From positions 13,164 through 25,866 of the forward strand of contig NWUY0300011152.1 in NCBI GenBank assembly GCA_004151065.3: a stretch of 12,703 nucleotides of DNA. The letters run 5' to 3'. The position numbers and the translations under genes are program-made. Origin of the DNA: Larix sibirica (lineage: Eukaryota > Streptophyta > Pinopsida > Pinales > Pinaceae). Shown in pieces: positions 7,672 to 12,703 of this stretch. Within the stretch, counting starts at the first letter, position 1, and each line of letters opens with the position of its first letter. Under the pieces are notes generated by a model. That model worked only from the letters and a program-made list of their open reading frames with translations, was not told the DNA's origin and made no database searches.

Positions 7672-8765
7672 AATCAGTAGAAAGACAAGTTGGGTCTTCC
7701 ATTCACCAAACACAAAATAAGGGCATCAATCCCGTCTAGTCAAAATGAGTGAAGATAAAAAAGAACAGCTATAGAGTGGGTTGAAGATGACTACTATCTT
7801 CTCCATGAATCCACCCATCAAAGGGGATCACTTTTGGGTAAGATACCTAAATAGAAGAGCCACTAGGATACCTCATTCATAGACATGCTGGATGATTTAC
7901 CTGTAGGTTTAGCCGAAGGCAACGATCTGGACGATCCTTACTACTTAATGGGGAATGCGCACCACTTAGCCATCTGGTTCTATCCTTTCCATGTACCACC
8001 CGGAGAGGATGGGCCCACCTAGAAATTGGCCTAATCCATGTCCAATAGTACTAGAGAATTTTGGTTCCCTAAAAAGTAAATCACTGTGTCTCAGATGTAT
8101 AGTGACTAGCGGGAATTGTTTGGATGCCTATCCCCAAAGTCTTAACTTAGCTACAAAATTCTTTTTGGTCTTCAAGTGAGAATTTTAATGTGTCTAGATT
8201 AGGTTTGAGTTCAGTCTCCAATTGGGGTCATGAACCAAGTGATAATTTGGTTTTAATGTGTGAAAGTGTGTGCACAAGTGGTGAGTACAATTATCAACTG
8301 AAATTTACGAGGAAATGTAAATGCTTGAAAGAGAGAAATAAGATAACTTCAAATACTAAGCTAAATAATTTTTCTTGAAATAAATCTATCTCAATATAAT
8401 TGGTTATAATCAAGCCACTCACAAATCCAAGTATGCATACAAACAAGATAGCTAAAAGGTGTAGAGACGTAAAGGGAAGAGAAAGGCTCCTATCTAGCAA
8501 ATGAAACTGCTTTAAACAAATCCAACGATTAACTACCAAGTAAATATGGTAATAATAACTTCCTAAAAAAGAAAGAAAATGTGGCTGCAAACAAATCCAA
8601 ACAAAACCTTCAAAAGGAAAAACAAATGGACACTACAACAAGCATTGAGGCTGCAAACAATAAGAATGAAACAATGAACAAACTTGGAATGGAAAACCGA
8701 AATAGATCGGGGAAATAAAATAGAAAAATCAGCTACAAACTGTTGACAAAACTGGGTTTTCCAAA
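7672..8765. other. Mostly unrecognised region
   Basis: No reverse transcriptase, RNase H or integrase motif (YxDD, DDE, HHCC) could be found, although a gypsy pol should follow the protease at 7671. Short open frames occur at 7867-8022 (see separate entry), 7991-8179 and 8190-8378, and on the minus strand at 8294-8590. The last is hydrophobic but begins with TTG and has no family resemblance. From about 8390 the plus strand is A-rich. I see no gene. Confidence 0.45.
7867..8022 (+). other. Short open frame of unknown origin
   Basis: The frame is bounded by stops at 7864 and 8020, with an ATG at 7885. From that ATG it encodes 45 residues including MLDDLPVGLAEGNDLDDPYY and HHLAIWFYPFHVPPGEDGPT. 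The mix of acidic, Pro and Gly residues, and a GC content above its flanks, look more like real protein than the surrounding AT-driven frames. I do not recognise the family. It has no neighbouring promoter or splice context that I can support, so it may be an exon fragment or a transposon piece. Confidence 0.25.
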
Positions 8766-8797
8766 CAAGTCACACTTATCGAGGAACATGTGTGACT
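8766..8797. repeat. AGTCACAC/GTGTGACT inverted repeat, copy 1
   Basis: AGTCACAC (8768-8775) and GTGTGACT (8790-8797) are exact reverse complements around a 14-nt loop. The leading 19 bases, CAAGTCACACTTATCGAGG (8766-8784), recur exactly at 9626-9644, where the right arm is GTGCGACT. This is a dispersed repeat probably belonging to the minus-strand retroelement sequence in this part of the window. Confidence 0.7.
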
Positions 8798-9046
8798 CAG
8801 GTTGTGGGTTTGTGTCAGATAGGAGTGAATAATGTCGCAAAATTGATCCCTACAGGTGTGACTCAAACTCGAGACTTCAAAAAATGGAAAATCAACTTTT
8901 AGCTACAAAAAAACAGGTAGGGATTCAACTAGGGGACCTAATAATGATTCAAATAGCAGCAGATAAACAATAAATACAACAAACGGTCACTCAAACAATG
9001 GATAGAAAACTAGATTTGACACAACTGAAGGCAGATTATAGATCCT

Positions 9047-9063
9047 CCTTAGTATGGTCGCCA
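9047..9063 (-). other. Putative minus-strand primer binding site (TGGCGACC...)
   Basis: On the minus strand the text reads ACATTTGGCGACCATACTA, resembling the TTTGGCGAC... site just inside the 5' LTR of many plant gypsy elements. PBSs start TGG because tRNAs end CCA. Two bases separate it from a CA dinucleotide (TG at 9066-9067 on plus) that would end the LTR. The specific tRNA is not identified by me. Confidence 0.45.
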
Positions 9064-9117
9064 AATGTTTTTATGTGTAAATCTGTATACACACATACCA
9101 AAGGGCACATACTAAGG
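9047..9117. repeat. Nested inverted repeat (hairpin)
   Basis: The outer arms CCTTAGTATG (9047-9056) and CATACTAAGG (9108-9117) are perfect complements. Inside them, TATGTGT (from about 9073) and ACACATA (ending about 9098) form a second perfect pair around a short A/T-rich loop. The structure straddles the putative minus-strand PBS and LTR end. Confidence 0.7.
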
Positions 9118-9494
9118 GGTTTTGCAGCCTAAGTATAGAGTTAAATAAACAATAAACAAAACATTAAAGCAAACATAACTACACTAACAAGATGAGTACA
9201 CTCTTCAATCAATATCACACATGCATGTGTAAATAATTAAGGAATGCTTTTGTATTCATAAGGAAATAGTACAACAGAGAGTAATCACCTCTATGTATCG
9301 AAGAGAAAGAGGCACCGACAACTATCTAAGGGAAGGTTTGTTTATCTCCTTGTGATCTCGCAAATTCTGGCCACCGATCATGATGAGGATATCTTATAGG
9401 AGAAGTCTCGACAAAGTAATGTGTTGAGTGAAAGATGGAAATTGTGTCTTCAATGATGGACCTTGAGGGATTTTTGTAGGCATAGTAATGACTA

Positions 9495-9540
9495 AGGTAA
9501 GGATCTAGGTTTAGGTTTTTGAGCCCTAGATCCATTACCT
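9495..9540. repeat. Stem-loop, 14-bp stem with one bulge
   Basis: GGTAAGGATCTAGG (9496-9509) pairs with CCTAGATCCATTACC (9525-9539), leaving one bulged base and a 15-nt loop. A flanking A-T pair extends it by one. The minus-strand open frame at 9326-9535 starts within this hairpin and has no family resemblance, so I do not call it a gene. Confidence 0.75.
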
Positions 9541-9625
9541 AACTTAGGTCATGTTAGGGTTCGTGCTAACTTTCCCCCTTTTCATTATGAATAAGGAAGA
9601 AACAACCAAAAATCAAGTTTGGGAC

Positions 9626-9725
9626 CAAGTCACACTTATCGAGGGAATCTGTGCGACTTAGGTCACTGGTTTTGAAGAAAAGGGTGTGACTTAGGTCGCT
9701 GCTTTCAAGGAAATAAGTGCGACCT
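9626..9725. repeat. Second CAAGTCACAC copy plus 33-bp tandem units
   Basis: The 19-bp word shared with 8766-8784 sits at 9626-9644. It is followed by units starting GTGCGACTTAGGTC (9651), GTGTGACTTAGGTC (9684) and GTGCGACCTC (9717), an exact 33-bp spacing, with the third partial. All revolve around the GTGYGACT core also seen as GTGTGACT at 8790 and 8856. Short tandem units like this are common in retroelement promoters, but no function is shown here. Confidence 0.75.
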
Positions 9726-9893
9726 CAATTTAGGGATTTAAGGTTTGATTTTCATTTTTTGACTTTTTATCACTTCCTCAAGGTCACGTGGATGGAATGA
9801 GGTGACATAGTGGTGCCAATGATGTGGAATGATGGCATATGATGATAATGAAGCTAATGACATGATAGGTGAGAAAATCTGGTGGATAAAAAT

Positions 9894-9995
9894 CCTCCTC
9901 AACCATTCCATTGGATTTCTTTCATCTTTATCTTCATTTCCACTAAACCTAGGTATCGCAAATTTTTCCATTTTCCTTAACTGAGGTCCAACCAA
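9894..9995 (-). pseudogene. Ty3/gypsy Gag fragment
   Basis: The minus strand encodes MEKFAIPRFSGNEDKDERNP followed by MEWLRR, which fits the K..IPRFSG......P.EWL stretch near the start of the capsid-like domain of plant gypsy Gag. The open frame continues to 9738, but beyond about 9890 it loses similarity and reads like non-coding LTR text. The nominal start at 9995 is TTG, so this is an internal fragment. Only about 34 residues are recognisable. It is a separate piece from the plus-strand gag at 6203-6957. Confidence 0.6.
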
Positions 9996-10735
9996 AACCC
10001 TTAGATTCCATCCTCAATATATTGAAAATAGTATAAAAAATTGATAGTATTATTTTTCCAACATATTATCACGTGTTTCCTCTTTCCAATGGCTTTTGAA
10101 TAACCTAACGTAGATCTTCGAGTCAAACGTTATGCTAATTTAAAAATATCATGCTTTTTAAAACCTTAATTTGGAGACTATCTTGTTGTCCAACCTTCTG
10201 ACTGAGGTAAATATAAATTGTTTGTCTCTATATGTCTAAAATTTCATCCTATAGTAGCATGATATGTCTTCTCTACAATTCGACAGGTTTGAGCCAATTT
10301 TAATGTGCCAGGAGAGAGATATGGTAACTTTACCAAAACTTGTTGATTTTGTCCGTTTTTGGAGAGTGAATGTGTAGGACCTGCCATGTGTCCAATTTTC
10401 CTTATATGGTTATTAAATTTGTACCACATATACTATGGTCCATATTCCATTTGATGCAAAAGGTGGCACACAATTTGGATGTCTCAAGCTTCAAATATAA
10501 CAATTTTACCTAGAACACCTATTTGAGACTAGATTTTGGACTAGTCCAAAACCCTAACTTCCTCAGACTATAAATCCAAAAGTATAATGAACCAAGACCT
10601 GAAATCTGTACTGTAGATACTTTGCAATGTATTATGAGTTCATTCAAAACTTGGTTGTCTAAAACATCCCCCAACAAAATATAGCGAAAATGCCAAGATG
10701 ACTTATTTTGGAAGAGTCCAAGCCAGGGATCGTAT
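9996..10735. other. No gene recognised; likely minus-strand retroelement leader
   Basis: Open frames are short and lack family motifs. The minus-strand frame at 10244-10429 (61 codons) shows nothing I can name. If the PBS at 10736-10747 is genuine, this stretch is the untranslated leader or decayed interior of that minus-strand element. Confidence 0.4.
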
Positions 10736-10747
10736 GCTATGATACCA
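10736..10747 (-). other. Primer-binding-site-like sequence (one mismatch)
   Basis: The minus strand reads TGGTATCATAGC, 11 of 12 bases identical to the initiator tRNA-Met complement TGGTATCAGAGC. It suggests another minus-strand LTR element whose 5' LTR would lie to the right (10750 onward). I could not define that LTR: no clean CA terminus is seen next to the site. Confidence 0.45.
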
Positions 10748-10749
10748 AA

Positions 10750-11376
10750 CCCTTAAGATAGAATAATGTAACAAAGTACACACCATGTATAGAAATGTAA
10801 ACATGGAGCACAAATACAAGAGAGATAATAGAGTGATGAGTTACACAATAAGTCCTCAAAGAATAGGATAATCCCAAATGTGAGATACTGATCATTAATG
10901 AATCTCCTAGGGAGTCTCTTGGGTAGAGGTAATACTAATATTTGAGGATAAACATGAGGCATAACTCAGGGAATACAAGTGACGTGGGATCCCAATTTGA
11001 AGGGGATAAACAATAGCATGGGTTCTAAGAAGCAAAGGGTTACTAATATAGGGCACCCATGTAATGATGGATAATTACCTTCGGGCAAGGGTCAATTCAA
11101 TAAGTGAAATAGGTGAGACCACTTGCCCAAATGAATAGGGTACTATGGTGTACTACAATGGGTACATCTAGGTATATGCAAATAGAGGTAGAGGGAAATA
11201 ACCATCTATATGCATGTGTTTGAAATGATACTTGAAGTTTTTTATTTTTATTTTTATACATTGGCATTAAGGTGCACATTAAATATAAATTTGAATACGT
11301 AATTAGAAAATTCCTCAATTGGAATCGATTGGGAATATATGTATTAAAAATTCCATGAAAAAAATGGTCCTAGATG
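10750..11376. other. No gene recognised; possible decayed LTR
   Basis: Position relative to the PBS-like site suggests this could be the minus-strand LTR, but no TG...CA borders or duplicate copy are visible. Minus-strand open frames at 10753-10962 and 11097-11318 are short and show no domain. A 10-bp palindrome TGGGATCCCA lies near 10985. Confidence 0.35.
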
Positions 11377-12608
11377 AAGTATGAATTATGGAACTCATGA
11401 AGGAGGCCAAGGAATTAAGTGTTCCCAAAGATGGCACTCCTGAAGGAGGCTAGGTAACTATGTGTTCTTAAATATGGTACTATAGAATAAGGATAAGGAA
11501 TGATGTGTTCCCAAATATGGCACTCTTGAAGAAGGCCAAGGAACATTTTGTTCCCAAAGATGGCACTCTAGAAGGATGCCAGGGAATGACGTGTTCTCAA
11601 TATGACACTCTCTAAGGAGGCTAGCGAATGATGTGTTCCAAAATATGGAACTCATGAAGGAGGCAAGGGAATGCTATGTTACCAAATATGGTGCCCGTGA
11701 AGGAGGCTAGAAAAGGACGTGTTCCCCAAGATGACACTCTAAAAGGAGGCCACATAATGATGTGTTTCAAAAAATGGCAGTCTGAAGGCTAATGAATGAT
11801 GTGTTCCCAAAGATGGAACTTTGGAAGGAACAATGTGTTCCCAAAGATGATTCTTCTAAAGGAGGCCAAGGAATTATGTGTTTCTAAAGATGTATCTCCT
11901 GAAGGAGGCCAAGGAATGACATGTTCTAAAATATGGCACTCTTGAAGGAGGCTAGGGAATGACGTGTTCCCAATTATGGTGCTCCTGAAGGAGGTTGTGG
12001 AACGATGTGTCCCAAATATGGCACTTATGAAGGAGTATAGGGAATGATTTGCTCCCAAAGATAGTACTTTTAAATGAATCCCATGAATGATGTGTTCAGA
12101 AAGATGACACTCCATAAGGAGGCTAGAGAATGATGTGTTCCCAAAGATGGCACTCCAAAAGGAGGACAAGGAATGAGGTGTTCCCAAAGATGGCACTCTG
12201 GAAGGAGGCCAAGGAATGACATGTTCCCAAATATGGCACTCTGGAAGGAGACCAAGGAATGATGTGTTACCAAATATGGCACTTTGTAAGGAGGCCAAGG
12301 AATGATGTGTTCCCAAATATGGCACTCTGGAAGGAGGCCAAGGAATGATGTCTTCCCAAAGGTGGTGCCCCTAAATGTGGCTATGATATGATGTGTTCCC
12401 AAAGATGGCTCTCCTGATGGAGGCCATGGAATTATTTGTTCCCAAATATGGTACATGTTCCTAAAGGGGGCTAGGGAACAATGGATTCCCAAGGTGGCAC
12501 TTCCAAAGGATTTCAAGGAATGAATGATTCCCAAAGAAGGAACTCTCAAAAAATGCCATGGAACGAAGTGTTCCCAAGGATGGAACTCCCTAAAGTAGGC
12601 CCAGTCAC
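11377..12608. repeat. 43-bp minisatellite, about 29 units
   Basis: The anchor TGTTC (or a near variant) recurs from 11420 to 12569 at 28 positions. Of the 27 spacings, 21 are exactly 43 bp and the rest are 42, 39, 34, 42, 47 and 42. A further decayed unit precedes at 11377. Key blocks in each unit, in order, are TGTTCCCAAA, GATGGCACTC, GGAGGCCAAGG and AATGATG. Units at about 12136-12350 are the most alike, while those at either end are more worn. Because 43 is not a multiple of three, a reading frame passes through all three phases every 129 bp. The minus-strand consensus has no stop in any phase, and the plus strand has a TGA in AATGATG. This alone produces the long overlapping minus ORFs at 11789-12325 (178 codons) and 12070-12657 (195 codons), so I do not call them genes. 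Confidence 0.95.
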
Positions 12609-12703
12609 CTATATTGGGAGGTAACCAAAGAGATATAAGTTGAAGGGTCTTCCCCACATGAAGAAATGAAGCTAGGTGGTGGATGATTCCAATTATACAT
12701 TGT

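Larger units (their letters stand above)
9066..9870 (-). mobile_element. Probable minus-strand LTR region, far edge unresolved
   Basis: If the PBS at 9047-9063 is right, the minus-strand LTR extends rightwards from 9066. The region contains LTR-like non-coding text, hairpin 9495-9540 and a short 33-bp tandem repeat at 9651-9725, features often found in LTR U3 regions. The far end is not clear. It may stop around 9860-9890, where a gag-coding fragment on the same strand begins, which would be a nested or rearranged arrangement. No second LTR copy is visible for comparison. Confidence 0.3.

Noticed and set aside
8294-8590. 98-codon minus-strand frame rich in Leu and Phe, possible membrane protein
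   Set aside because: It starts with TTG. The hydrophobicity follows from A-rich plus-strand DNA, and there are no supporting signals.
9326-9535. 69-codon minus-strand frame with an ATG
   Set aside because: The start lies inside a hairpin and the region reads as LTR or untranslated DNA. No domain is recognised.
9552-9590. TGTTAGGGTTCG as a second copy of the LTR starting TGTTAGGG at 4787
   Set aside because: Similarity ends after about nine bases, so it is not a matching LTR.
1-12703. CRISPR array, bacterial operon or phage defence system
   Set aside because: The 43-bp repeats have no distinct spacers. There are no bacterial gene signals, and the protein remnants are plant retrotransposon domains.

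Overview
The window looks like nuclear DNA from a seed plant with a large, repeat-rich genome. A conifer or other gymnosperm is plausible but not proven. The DNA is AT-rich, and every protein remnant I can assign comes from a decayed plant Ty3/gypsy-type LTR retrotransposon. There are no bacterial operons, ribosome binding sites, tRNAs, rRNAs or CRISPR arrays. No intact, confidently functional protein gene is present. Nearly all open frames are short and carry stops or frameshifts in any recognisable domain.

Layout. 1-1620: AT-rich, with no supportable gene. 1625-1914: a tandem repeat whose units shorten along the array (100, 89, 74 bp). About 2090-3330: the only stretch that looks like a host-type transcription unit. 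It has a heat-shock-element-like site, a TATA box, a duplicated 5' splice site, good 3' splice sites, a short intron (2938-3022) and a poly(A) signal. It has no convincing protein and may be a pseudogene or a noncoding transcript. 3330-4290: AT-rich, nothing recognised. 4295-4780 (minus): the C-terminal part of a gypsy integrase, frameshifted and abruptly interrupted. 4787-7671 (plus): a gypsy element with a 5' LTR, a tRNA-iMet primer binding site (PBS), an interrupted leader, gag and a broken retropepsin. It appears to have inserted into the older minus-strand integrase. 7672-9040: mostly unrecognised. 9040-10000 (minus): a likely PBS and LTR region of another element, hairpins, short tandem repeats and a gag fragment. 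10736-10747: another minus-strand PBS-like site. 11377-12608: a striking 43-bp minisatellite of about 29 units.

The parts do not form a working system. They record successive retrotransposon insertions, local tandem duplications and decay. The items most worth a second look are the very regular 43-bp minisatellite, whose minus strand is stop-free in its consensus and so creates long false ORFs, and the candidate spliced transcription unit at 2.1-3.3 kb with its duplicated splice donor.
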